This document shows positions 43,878 through 52,106 of a stretch of DNA of 64,000 nt, in pieces. Position numbers and translations under genes: made by a program. Below the pieces are notes generated by a model. It had not been told where the DNA came from, did no database searches, and saw only the letters and a program-made list of their open reading frames with translations. Source of the stretch: Syntrophobotulus glycolicus DSM 8271 (lineage in GTDB: Bacteria > Bacillota > Desulfitobacteriia > Desulfitobacteriales > Syntrophobotulaceae). The DNA lies in contig NC_015172.1 in assembly GCF_000190635.1 (NCBI RefSeq), forward strand, positions 1,984,001 through 2,048,000. Direction: 5' to 3'. Each line of letters begins with the position of its first letter. Positions within the stretch are counted from its first letter, which is position 1.

Positions 43878-44225
43878 CTATTTTTGCTGGTTCATCTCAA
43901 ATCTTTCAAAATAGCCGATCAGCTCTCCGTTTTCATCCCTGACAGGGACAATATATACCCGTTCATTTCTGACATTGACATGCAGAAAAGCCTCATTGCC
44001 ATGATTTTTCAACCGCTCCACCGTTTCACGGATAATTTCCTCCGACTTTGCGTTTTGGTGGCAGTCAAACAGGGACTTCCCAATCAGGTCTCTGTATCCG
44101 CGCTCCCTGTAATAATGGTATTGGGCTCTTTTATTCATATATCTGATGATATGGTCACAATCCGCAAACAAAATCGGGTAAGGATAAGAATCCAAAATAT
44201 ACGACAAGAGTTTTTCTCTTTCCAT
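43878..44225 (-). CDS. PAS-domain protein
   Basis: A 115-residue protein that is almost only a PAS fold (YPYPILFADCDHIIRYMNKR, then GKSLFDCHQN, and YIVPVRDENGELIGYFERFE). It has no output domain, so it may sense redox or a small ligand and act through a partner. The ATG follows GGAGG. It precedes the acetyltransferase by 38 bases on the same strand. Confidence 0.82.
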   Translation of the reverse strand: MEREKLLSYILDSYPYPILFADCDHIIRYMNKRAQYHYYRERGYRDLIGKSLFDCHQNAKSEEIIRETVERLKNHGNEAFLHVNVRNERVYIVPVRDENGELIGYFERFEMNQQK

Positions 44226-44323
44226 AAGTTTTCCTCCATATTGGCATGATTCTAATTAAGGAATTTCAAGGATACTCTCTGTTAAAAGTGCCCTCGCTGT
44301 CCTTGACTTTTTATCAATTCTTC

Positions 44324-45001
44324 TTACACTTTTCTGCCCATCATCACCGCGAAGAAATACCATTTATACACACAATCCACATCAGTGAAACCGGCTTCCT
44401 TTAACCAAATCAGCTGCTGGGAAAGAGGGGCTTCCCTGTCCAGCTTAGTCCTGTCATAGGCCGCTGAAATATCGGCTTGGCTGAGTCCGCTTTTCTCAAT
44501 ACTTTCTCTCCAGTGCGTCTTGTTTAGGGAATCCAGGTATGGGGTCTCTCCCAGCACCTGGTCACAATTAATAAATATCCCTTTGGGGTTCAGTATGGAA
44601 TAGCATTTATGATATAGTTTGATTTTTTCCTCGTCACTGAGATGATGGATGGAAAAAGCCGAAATAATCATGTCATATTTTTGCTGAAAATCATATTGGG
44701 CATAGTCATCAACAATATACTCTACTCCGGGAATATCAGAAAATCTCCGTTTAGCCATCTCCAGCATCTGATCAGAGAGATCAATCAAGGTAATTTGGGC
44801 GGTGGGTATTTTTTCGATAAAAAAAGAAGTCAAAAGTCCGGTCCCCGCTCCGATATCTAAAATCTTAGGTCTTTCTGTCACAGGCTCGATTAATGAGACA
44901 GGGATATGATAAAAATCATCAAAACAAGGAATCAGTTGCCTTCTTTGCCCGTCATAGACTTGAGAAACATCATTGAATTTTGCCCTAATATCGTCCTTCA
45001 T
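44324..45001 (-). CDS. Class I SAM-dependent methyltransferase
   Basis: A 225-residue Rossmann-fold methyltransferase. SAM-binding motifs are ILDIGAGTGLLTSFF and TLIDLSDQMLEMAKRR, then IISAFSIHHLSDEEK. Small-molecule substrate unknown. The ATG at 45001 follows GGGGTG; an in-frame ATG at 45040 is further up and less likely. Confidence 0.9.
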   Translation of the reverse strand: MKDDIRAKFNDVSQVYDGQRRQLIPCFDDFYHIPVSLIEPVTERPKILDIGAGTGLLTSFFIEKIPTAQITLIDLSDQMLEMAKRRFSDIPGVEYIVDDYAQYDFQQKYDMIISAFSIHHLSDEEKIKLYHKCYSILNPKGIFINCDQVLGETPYLDSLNKTHWRESIEKSGLSQADISAAYDRTKLDREAPLSQQLIWLKEAGFTDVDCVYKWYFFAVMMGRKV

Positions 45002-45169
45002 GTTTACACCCCGATTAATCCTTTGTTCCACCTTCATCATACTCTATCTTTATGGTTTACTGTCTTTACTTCTCTATTTTTCTTTACTTTCCTTCTGTCC
45101 CTCAAATGAAAAATATTTAAACATAAAAAAGCTGCCGCAAGTATACGCAACAGCCCTGAGTGTGAATGG

Positions 45170-46039
45170 TTAATTGTTAATGATGGTCCCGCCGTTCACG
45201 TGGACAATTTGTCCTGACATGTAAGATGAATCTTCGCAAGCAAGAAACAAATAAGTACCCGCCAGTTCAAAGGGCTGCCCCGCTCTTTGCATAGGTGTGG
45301 TACTGCCAAAGACTTCTACTTCTTGCGCGCTGAAAGAGGCTGGAATCAACGGCGTCCATATCGGTCCGGGCGCTACACCATTGACCCTGATTCCCTGTTT
45401 GGCCAGGGATTCGGACATTGACCTTGTAAAAGATACGATTGCGCCTTTCGATGAGGAATAATCAATCAGACGGTCATGTCCTTCATAAGCAGTGATCGAA
45501 GCTGTATTAATGATGGCTGCCCCGGCCTTAAGATAAGGCAAGGCAGCTTTCGTCAAATAAAACATGCTGAATACATTTGTCTGAAAGGTCATCTGCAATT
45601 GCCCGGCTGAAATATCCAGCAAAGAATTTTGAGGATACTGGACTCCCGCATTATTAATCAGGATATCAAGTTTTTTAAACGTCTCGATTGTTCTGGTTAT
45701 GACCTGGTTGCAAAAATCCTCATTGCCTGTATCTCCTGCTATTGCTAAGCATTGTCTTCCTCTTTGTTCGATTTTACTTTTGGTGAATTGGGCATCCTCA
45801 TGTTCATCCAAATATGTAATCACAACATCTGCGCCCTCTTTGGCAAAAAGAACAGCGATTGCCCTGCCTATCCCGCTGTCTCCCCCTGTAATCAACACTG
45901 TTTTTCCTTCAAGTTTACCTGTTGCCTGGTAATTGGGATGTTCAAAAACGGGCAGGGGGTTCATGATTGATTCCACTCCCGGCTGTTTATCCTGATGCTG
46001 GGCCGGGAAAACCGGTTTGGCTGTTTTGCTGCTGCTCAT
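45170..46039 (-). CDS. SDR family oxidoreductase (YhxC/YghA-like)
   Basis: A 289-residue short-chain dehydrogenase with an extra N-terminal 45-residue extension, as in the YghA/YhxC group. The cofactor loop is TGGDSGIGRAIAV, the NNAG is present, and the catalytic Ser-Tyr-Lys is in NTASITAYEGHDRLIDYSSSK (Y then S-x2-K). Substrate unknown; probably an NADP-dependent aldehyde or alcohol reaction. Stands alone with an AT-rich upstream region. Confidence 0.92.
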   Translation of the reverse strand: MSSSKTAKPVFPAQHQDKQPGVESIMNPLPVFEHPNYQATGKLEGKTVLITGGDSGIGRAIAVLFAKEGADVVITYLDEHEDAQFTKSKIEQRGRQCLAIAGDTGNEDFCNQVITRTIETFKKLDILINNAGVQYPQNSLLDISAGQLQMTFQTNVFSMFYLTKAALPYLKAGAAIINTASITAYEGHDRLIDYSSSKGAIVSFTRSMSESLAKQGIRVNGVAPGPIWTPLIPASFSAQEVEVFGSTTPMQRAGQPFELAGTYLFLACEDSSYMSGQIVHVNGGTIINN

Positions 46040-46235
46040 AAATTTACTCCTTCTTTTCTTTTTTATCCGGACCTGTTTTTATTTTCCGCAACTTTTTTCT
46101 TTCTATACTTTTTATCCAAAACAGCTCTGACTTAGCCTTTTTTATAAAATAAAAATAATGAATCTCCCAAACCGGGATCACGACAAAATCATGAAAAAAT
46201 AGAGTATACTAGACGATAAGACAGTTTTTAAGGAG

Positions 46236-47081
46236 ATGATCATCATCATTCGGATCGGAGAATTCAACAAACTGAGAATAAACAATTTTACTTCAATTGG
46301 AGCCTATTTAGATGCGGAGACCTCCAACCGTTCGGATAATATCTTGTTGCCCAGAAAGCAGCTACCCTCTGATGTTCAAATTGGGGATTACCTGAAGGTC
46401 TTTATCTATAAAGATTCGGAAGACCGCTTGATTGCGACAATACGGGAACCCTTGGCCAAGGTTGGGGATTTGGTCTGTCTGAAAGCCAGCGCCAAAACCA
46501 CTTTAGGTACTTTTATGGATTTCGGACTTGAACGCGGACTTTTCCTTCCTTTTAGCGAGCAGAAATATTTGATTGAAGTTGGCCGCAGTTATCTGGTGTA
46601 CGTTTATTTGGACAAAAGCTTGAGGTTATGTTGTACCACCGATGTTTACAAGTATTTAAAAACCGATTCCCCTTATCAGAAAGGGGATATGGTTGCCGGT
46701 ACAGTCTATCAGATCCGCAGAGAAATCGGGGCCTTTGTTGCTGTTGATCATACATACAAAGGTCTGATCCCCCGGAGTGAATTATATCAAAATCTCCGCA
46801 ATGGAGACCAGATCCGAGCCAGAGTGCTGAGAGTCCGCGAAGACGGCAAATTAGATTTGTCTATTCGAGAACCCGCCCATAAACAGATGGATATCGATGC
46901 CGAAACTCTCTTGCAGGATATGAAAAACAATTTGGGCTGCCTTCCTCTCACCGAGGACGCCGGTCCGAAAGAAATTGAGGTTAGGTATCAAATGAGCAAA
47001 GCCGCCTTTAAGAGAGCGGTCGGCGCCTTACTCAAAGCAAAAAAAATCATCAAGGAAGACGGCAGACTTAAACTTGTTTAA
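46236..47081 (+). CDS. CvfB-like S1 RNA-binding protein
   Basis: A 281-residue protein of the CvfB/YitL type: three S1-like OB domains (about 12-70, 75-135, 145-220) followed by a winged helix (EIEVRYQMSKAAFKRAVGAL). Members affect virulence gene and stress expression through RNA. The start is odd: the only nearby ATG (46236) directly abuts the AAGGAG site with no spacer, while ATT at 46248 sits at the normal distance. Confidence 0.88.
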   Translation: MIIIIRIGEFNKLRINNFTSIGAYLDAETSNRSDNILLPRKQLPSDVQIGDYLKVFIYKDSEDRLIATIREPLAKVGDLVCLKASAKTTLGTFMDFGLERGLFLPFSEQKYLIEVGRSYLVYVYLDKSLRLCCTTDVYKYLKTDSPYQKGDMVAGTVYQIRREIGAFVAVDHTYKGLIPRSELYQNLRNGDQIRARVLRVREDGKLDLSIREPAHKQMDIDAETLLQDMKNNLGCLPLTEDAGPKEIEVRYQMSKAAFKRAVGALLKAKKIIKEDGRLKLV

Positions 47082-47084
47082 CAG

Positions 47085-47112
47085 CAACCCCCCTGCTTTG
47101 GCAGGGGGGTTG
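47085..47112. terminator. Convergent terminator after the CvfB-like gene and topB
   Basis: CAACCCCCCTGC pairs perfectly with GCAGGGGGGTTG across a 4-base loop, one of the strongest stems in the window, between two convergent genes. T runs are modest. Confidence 0.7.
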
Positions 47113-47127
47113 TACCGGAAAGATTTT

Positions 47128-49305
47128 TTATTTTTTTAATTTCGCCAGTGCTTGAGCGAGAGCATCATTGATCATGCCGTTATCTTCCTGTTTATTCAGG
47201 TACTTTTGTACATCTTTTTTGTTAACTTTCCCTGGATTCTCGCTTTTCCTTTGAGTGAAAGAAGCCAGTTTTTCCCGGTAGCCGCATGTACAAGTAAAAA
47301 TCCTGTTTTCGCCCTCTCCCTTGAGATCCATTTTTTTATGGCAATTCGGGCATCTGGCATTGGAACTAACCGACAGACCTTTACGATAACCGCATTCCCG
47401 GTCCTGGCATATCAGGAGCTCACCTTTTTTTCCCTTGACCTGTAAAAGGAATTTTCCGCATTCCGGACATTTGTTTCTGGTCAGATTGTCATGCCTGAAG
47501 ACTTGATTATTTTCGCTGACTGTTGAAACAAGCTGACGAGCATAGCTTCTAATTCCATTCAAAAATTCAGTGCTTTTTACTTTCCCCTTACTGATTTCGC
47601 TTAACTGCTGCTCCCACTTTGCTGTTAATTCCGCAGATTTTAAATCGACCGGTACCAGTTCGATCAGTTGAAGACCCTTGGAGGTGGGGAAAATCTCTTT
47701 CCCGTTGCGTTCCAAATAAAACGAACTGAAAAGCTTTTCAATGATCTCCGCTCTGGTGGCCGGTGTACCTAAACCCCCCGTCTGCTTGACCGCTTCTCTA
47801 AGTTTTTCATTTTCGATGTTTTTCCCCGGATGCTCCATGGCAGTGAGCAGGGTTGCTTCCGTATATCTGGCCGGAGGTTTCGTTTTCCCGGCTTTTGTTT
47901 TGACCTCAAGTATCGGAATACGCTCTCCCTTATGCAGATCTGGCAGAGTTTGCTCCCGCTCTTCATCCTCCTGTTCTTCTTCCCAATTGCCGGTCCCCTG
48001 ATAAACTTCTTTCCAGCCGTTTTGTTTCACGATTTTACCCTTGACTTCAAATAATTCCCCCCGGATGTCAGCCTTTACTGTCGTTTGCTCATATTCAAAC
48101 GGTTTGGACAGCACAGCAAGAAATCTTTTCACGATCAAATCATATATTTTATACTCTTCATTGCTCAGTTTCTGCAAATGAACCGGTTGTTCAGTCGGAA
48201 TGATGGCATGGTGATCACTGACTTTGGATTGATCAACAAATCTCTTTGTTGTCGTTATCTTATTTTTTAATATCTTCGCCGCAAACTGAGCATAAGGACC
48301 CACGGCAATACTGTTCAACCGTTCCGGTAAGGTGGAGACAATATCTTCGGTGATATAACGGGAATCTGTCCGAGGATAGGTGACAATTTTATGGTATTCA
48401 TACAACTGCTGCATGACTGAAGAGGTTGTCTTAGCAGAAAAACCATATTTTCTATTGGCATCTCTTTGCAATTCCGTCAAATCATAGGCCAGAGGCGGCA
48501 ACTCCTTTTTGCTTTCTTTTTTTATTTCTGTTATTTCCGCATCGTGTCCTGAAATTTTTTTGATCATTTGGTCTGCTTTACTCTGGTCAAAGATTCGTGA
48601 CTGTCCGTTGGTTTTGTCGTGCCAGGTCATTGAGAATCCTTTCGTGAAAGCTTGAATCGTCCAGAATTCCTTGGGAACAAAACTCTTGATCTGCTTTTCT
48701 CTTTCCACAACCATAGCCAGGGTAGGTGTCTGCACTCTGCCCGCAGACAACTGAGCACTGAACTTGCAGGTCAATGCTCTGGTCACATTAAGCCCGATCA
48801 GCCAGTCAGCCTGGGCCCGGCATTCAGCGGAAGCATAGAGATGATCATATTCTTTGGCGGGTTTTAGCGCAGCAAAGCCCTCTTTGATTGCCCTTTCGGT
48901 CTGAGAGGAAATCCATAGCCTTTTGATCGGCTTGCGCCAGCCTGCTTTCTTGATAATCCACCTGGCGACTAGTTCCCCTTCTCGTCCGGCATCCGTGGCA
49001 ATGATCAACTCATCCAAATCCGGCATTTTCATGAGATTTTTGATTACACTAAATTGCTTGGATGTTTCTTTAATCACTACCAATTCCATTTGTTCCGGTA
49101 ACATCGGCAAATCGTCCATTTTCCAAGTCTTATATCTCTGATCGTACTTTTCGGGATCCGCCAAAGTGACCAAATGACCCAGTGCCCAGGTAACAAGGTA
49201 TTTTGGACCGGTAAAATAACCCTGGTCTTTTTTATGACAACTCAACATTTTGGCAATTTCCCTGCCGACAGAAGGTTTTTCAGCGATAACCAAACTCTTC
49301 CCCAT
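47128..49305 (-). CDS. topB: DNA topoisomerase III
   Basis: A 725-residue type IA topoisomerase III. TOPRIM residues are in SLVIAEKPSVGREIA and ATDAGREGE (105-111), and the active-site tyrosine is Y310 in TYPRTDSRYI. The C-terminal region has a zinc-ribbon-like CPECGK and CPNCHKK. Intact and of normal length. Such enzymes decatenate DNA, and in Firmicutes copies also ride on mobile elements; no integration sign is seen here. Confidence 0.96.
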   Translation of the reverse strand: MGKSLVIAEKPSVGREIAKMLSCHKKDQGYFTGPKYLVTWALGHLVTLADPEKYDQRYKTWKMDDLPMLPEQMELVVIKETSKQFSVIKNLMKMPDLDELIIATDAGREGELVARWIIKKAGWRKPIKRLWISSQTERAIKEGFAALKPAKEYDHLYASAECRAQADWLIGLNVTRALTCKFSAQLSAGRVQTPTLAMVVEREKQIKSFVPKEFWTIQAFTKGFSMTWHDKTNGQSRIFDQSKADQMIKKISGHDAEITEIKKESKKELPPLAYDLTELQRDANRKYGFSAKTTSSVMQQLYEYHKIVTYPRTDSRYITEDIVSTLPERLNSIAVGPYAQFAAKILKNKITTTKRFVDQSKVSDHHAIIPTEQPVHLQKLSNEEYKIYDLIVKRFLAVLSKPFEYEQTTVKADIRGELFEVKGKIVKQNGWKEVYQGTGNWEEEQEDEEREQTLPDLHKGERIPILEVKTKAGKTKPPARYTEATLLTAMEHPGKNIENEKLREAVKQTGGLGTPATRAEIIEKLFSSFYLERNGKEIFPTSKGLQLIELVPVDLKSAELTAKWEQQLSEISKGKVKSTEFLNGIRSYARQLVSTVSENNQVFRHDNLTRNKCPECGKFLLQVKGKKGELLICQDRECGYRKGLSVSSNARCPNCHKKMDLKGEGENRIFTCTCGYREKLASFTQRKSENPGKVNKKDVQKYLNKQEDNGMINDALAQALAKLKK

Positions 49306-49325
49306 TTCGATGCTCCATTCTTTTA

Positions 49326-49369
49326 AGCAAAAACCCGAATAACACTTCTGCTAAGTTGAATTATTCGGG
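49326..49369 (-). terminator. Terminator downstream of the 49397 gene
   Basis: On the minus strand CCCGAATAA pairs with TTATTCGGG and is followed by TTTTTG. It ends the transcript that includes the two small genes at 49397-49947. Confidence 0.65.
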
Positions 49370-49396
49370 CAGGGCTTTAATTTTTATGATTAATCC

Positions 49397-49687
49397 TCAA
49401 AAATAAAAGGTCATTTGAGCTTTAAAACTCACTTCAGAATTATGAACTGGCATACTGTGCGTAACTTTTTTCCAACCATTGTCCATATAAAGCCGTTCAA
49501 TATGTCTCAATGTTTCACAGTTATATGTTCCATCAAGAATAATAATTGCCCTGTCATTATTCACCTGATCGGTAATTAACAATTTCTCGTCAATCCTGCG
49601 GCAGATATCGGCAATTACGGCATCTCCCTCTTTGAATATTGAATTTAAGATTTTATTTTCTTTCTTCACTTGCTCCGGTGTTAACAT
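49397..49687 (-). CDS. Hypothetical protein downstream of a zinc-ribbon-like protein
   Basis: A protein of about 96 residues with no family I recognise. It has LTPEQVKKENKILNSIFKEG, a central RAIIILDGTYNCETLRHIER and a C-terminal aromatic end. Start at ATG 49687 (AGGGGG site) is preferred over ATG 49720, which overlaps the upstream stop codon. It is co-transcribed with the zinc-ribbon-like gene upstream and ends at a terminator. Confidence 0.55.
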   Translation of the reverse strand: MLTPEQVKKENKILNSIFKEGDAVIADICRRIDEKLLITDQVNNDRAIIILDGTYNCETLRHIERLYMDNGWKKVTHSMPVHNSEVSFKAQMTFYF

Positions 49688-49716
49688 TCTCTTTCCCCCT
49701 GCATAATTTTTTTGTC

Positions 49717-49947
49717 TCATATCCTGGTGCCATAGGCTTCCTGATTCTCTTCGCGCTTACAAGACCGGTATCTTACCTTCTTTGACTTCCCTCTTTGAGA
49801 GAAAAGCCCTTCACATTTTTTACACAAAAAAATCTGATCAAGCGATCTAAAATAAACATACTCATTTTCTTTAAAATCATAACCACAGAACTGGCATTCG
49901 GAGATAGCTGTTGTTTCAATTTTGTTTAAAGAAAAGAGCATTCCCAT
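49717..49947 (-). CDS. Small zinc-ribbon-like protein
   Basis: A 76-residue protein with two CxxC pairs, ECQFCGYDF and LCKKCEGL, typical of a zinc ribbon, followed by a basic KKVRYRSCKREE region that could touch nucleic acid. The ATG at 49947 follows AGGAG. Function unknown; the two small genes form an operon. Confidence 0.6.
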   Translation of the reverse strand: MGMLFSLNKIETTAISECQFCGYDFKENEYVYFRSLDQIFLCKKCEGLFSQRGKSKKVRYRSCKREENQEAYGTRI

Positions 49948-50106
49948 TTTTATTCTCCTATTACATCTGTATTTTAGCATACCATCCTTCTGTTTACTAT
50001 TTCAAATATTTAAATTTATATAATTCGCCCTGCATGTTCCATAATATTCCAATCATCATATAATATCATGTAATTTAAACATCACTGAGAAAAGGAGTTG
50101 AAATAA

Positions 50107-50205
50107 ATGTACGGTGCTGGTGTTGGCGGTTGGTCCGGAAGAGGCGGCTATGGCATTATTGCAATTGCTATCCTTATTCTTATTGCTTTAGCTGTTATAT
50201 TCTAA
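50107..50205 (+). CDS. Tiny YjcZ-like sporulation-type peptide 1
   Basis: A 32-residue peptide: a Gly-rich head (MYGAGVGGWSGRGGYG) then one hydrophobic helix (IIAIAILILIALAVIF). This is the pattern of the YjcZ/YczN family of very short sporulation peptides. AAAGGAG precedes the ATG, and CATATAATA at 50057-50065 resembles a sporulation sigma -10 site. Confidence 0.7.
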   Translation: MYGAGVGGWSGRGGYGIIAIAILILIALAVIF

Positions 50206-50238
50206 ATAGCAGTATTTAATTTTAAAGGAGGTGCCAAT

Positions 50239-50352
50239 ATGTCAATAGGTGCTCTCGGTTCCGGCGATCATGGTGTAGGCGGATCCTTCTGCGGTATAGC
50301 TATTGTTGTCATCATTATTCTCTTATTGATCGCCTTAGGAATCGTCTTCTAG
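50239..50352 (+). CDS. Tiny YjcZ-like sporulation-type peptide 2
   Basis: A 37-residue peptide with a Gly/Ser/His head (MSIGALGSGDHGVGGSFCG) and a hydrophobic tail (IAIVVIIILLLIALGIVF), a relative of the peptide encoded 33 bases upstream. It has its own AAAGGAGG site. A terminator follows. Both are short enough to be missed by gene finders. Confidence 0.7.
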   Translation: MSIGALGSGDHGVGGSFCGIAIVVIIILLLIALGIVF

Positions 50353-50378
50353 AACGTTTATCCTTCAGAACTGAATGA

Positions 50379-50419
50379 ACAACGGGGGCTATCATTTTTT
50401 GATAGCCCCCGTTGTTTTA
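50379..50419 (+). terminator. Strong terminator after the tiny peptides
   Basis: ACAACGGGGGCTATCA pairs perfectly (16 bp) with TGATAGCCCCCGTTGT, followed by TTTTAT on the plus strand. It also serves the convergent 50432 gene. Confidence 0.8.
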
Positions 50420-50431
50420 TCCTCAGTACAA

Positions 50432-50746
50432 CTAAATCAAGATCGTTTTATAATCACAAAAAACATATAGTTTCTTCCCATCCGGAAGGATAAGTTCCTC
50501 TTCGGGTTCATCATATATCCAATCTTCAAGCATTGGGCCCAGAAAATCGGATAGAGATTCCAGCCCTCCCTCTCCATCCATTCCCTCTATATTGGCATAA
50601 CCATAGGCTGAGACATTATTTTCGTGTATTTCAAAAGGAATGATTTCACAGTCCGGATTTAAGTGGTCAAGCATTTTTTGAATATGTCTTGGTCTTAAAG
50701 TCTCATCAATGGATATTATACTGATCACAATATCATACTTTTCCAT
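50432..50746 (-). CDS. Hypothetical acidic protein
   Basis: A 104-residue acidic protein (MEKYDIVISIISIDETL start) with no domain I recognise. The C-terminus reads EDWIYDEPEEELILPDGKKL and VFCDYKTILI. The ATG at 50746 has AGGAAGGGAA upstream and lies within five bases of the stop of the upstream membrane protein gene, so the two are likely coupled. Confidence 0.55.
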   Translation of the reverse strand: MEKYDIVISIISIDETLRPRHIQKMLDHLNPDCEIIPFEIHENNVSAYGYANIEGMDGEGGLESLSDFLGPMLEDWIYDEPEEELILPDGKKLYVFCDYKTILI

Positions 50747-50750
50747 CGTA

Positions 50751-51686
50751 TTATTCCCTTCCTGAAGCAAACCCTTTTTTCCATAATCTTGACATGAAAA
50801 CTGTTACGATTAAAGCAAAGGCAATTCTGATCAACAGCAGATACACTACATTAATTCCCAAAGGCAGAAAAACAAGAGTATCTTCGACTACCGCATGGCA
50901 GGAAACCAGAAAGATCGTTGCCAAATAGAGATCCTTCTTGCCGAGGTTTTCTTCTTTAGCAGTCTGAATAATCACACCGGCTCCATAAGCAATCCCAAAC
51001 ATGATACCCGCCATCAACGGTATCCCTGTTTTGTCGTCCACACCGATTGCCCTGGTAAACGGTTTGAGGACGCCTGAAAGCCGAGCTATCGCGTTGATAT
51101 CTTTAAGCACCTGAATAAAAACCATAATCGGAATAACGATTACCGCGACTTGTAAGACTGCCAGTCCGGCAATCTTGACAGCCTGAATGCAAATCTCCGG
51201 CCATCCGGACAATGCCTGATTCGAGGATACGATCAGTCCAAATTTGGCCATCTCCTGTCCGCCCGACCAAACTAAGTTAATCCCCAAAGCCATAGAGACC
51301 GCTATTCCCAGTCTCAAGCAGGCGATAAAAACTGGATTAACCCCTATTCTGGTACTTATTGAGGTCTCAACCAGAAGATTGTGGGAAAAGCTGAGCATCA
51401 CTGCCAGGATAAATACTGATTTCACCGTCAGCTGCATTGCTGCGATCGCACCAACCGCCGCATAAAGATTCAGCAGATTCCCCAAAACGAGAATCACCGC
51501 ACATTCTCCGGGAAGCCCAAGAATTCCTATCACCGGGGTCAGTAAATCTGCAATCCAGCCAATGACAGGGGTATATTTTAGCACGGATATGAGAAGGGTC
51601 ACCGGAAAAATAATCCTTGAAAGACTCCATGTTGTAGAAATGCCTTTGCAAAGACCGTCCCTCCAGGTAGATCTTGTTACCCTCAT
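50751..51686 (-). CDS. Nucleoside-recognition (Gate) domain membrane protein
   Basis: A 311-residue protein with about eight to nine helices and two copies of the nucleoside-recognition Gate fold (FPVTLLISVLKYTPVIGWIA, then IMVFIQVLKDINAI). Related to spore maturation proteins SpmA/SpmB and to FeoB/nucleoside transporter gates. It probably moves a nucleoside or ion; the exact substrate is unknown. The start at 51686 is close to the upstream stop (51688), so it is coupled to the DUF3846 gene. Confidence 0.8.
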   Translation of the reverse strand: MRVTRSTWRDGLCKGISTTWSLSRIIFPVTLLISVLKYTPVIGWIADLLTPVIGILGLPGECAVILVLGNLLNLYAAVGAIAAMQLTVKSVFILAVMLSFSHNLLVETSISTRIGVNPVFIACLRLGIAVSMALGINLVWSGGQEMAKFGLIVSSNQALSGWPEICIQAVKIAGLAVLQVAVIVIPIMVFIQVLKDINAIARLSGVLKPFTRAIGVDDKTGIPLMAGIMFGIAYGAGVIIQTAKEENLGKKDLYLATIFLVSCHAVVEDTLVFLPLGINVVYLLLIRIAFALIVTVFMSRLWKKGFASGRE

Positions 51687-51687
51687 G

Positions 51688-51993
51688 TTAAGACAACAGA
51701 TAATTCATGTCTTCTAATTCATCTTCAGAGAGCGAGAACAATTCTTGACCTTTACTGCGGCAGAATATAACTGTACCAAATATAGGCTCCCCACCGATAA
51801 GCCTATTCAGAGTATGGACGTCCTTGCCGTCGGGATCATATAATATGGAAAGCCCGTCTTCCTCGACAACATGGATAATATAATCCCCTCCAATAATTTC
51901 CTTTATTATCTCCGTCCTATTTTCTATTGTACCCAGCTCAGGCTTACTTTGCGGTTTGCAAATCAAAACTGAAATCTCTTTTTCCGCCATCAT
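51688..51993 (-). CDS. DUF3846-like protein
   Basis: A 101-residue protein (EISVLICKPQSKPELGTIEN, then IIGGDYIIHVVEEDGLSILY) with the layout of DUF3846: an N-terminal beta segment, IGG, and an acidic FSLSEDELEDM tail. Often in mobile or phage-like contexts; here it is in front of a membrane gene. Start at ATG 51993 (AGGAG upstream), followed by a second ATG at 51990. Function unknown. Confidence 0.7.
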   Translation of the reverse strand: MMAEKEISVLICKPQSKPELGTIENRTEIIKEIIGGDYIIHVVEEDGLSILYDPDGKDVHTLNRLIGGEPIFGTVIFCRSKGQELFSLSEDELEDMNYLLS

Positions 51994-52106
51994 GATCTCT
52001 CCTCTCAACACATTTAATTTTAATATTATTCCTATTATAAAGATAAATAACAATATAGAGCAAGAAAAAATCCTGCTCTATAAAAAACTTTCCGTAACTT
52101 TGCAGC

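Noticed and set aside
47128-49305. Topoisomerase III as the marker of an integrated conjugative element
   Set aside because: Neighbours are ordinary chromosomal genes; no integrase, relaxase or type IV genes nearby.
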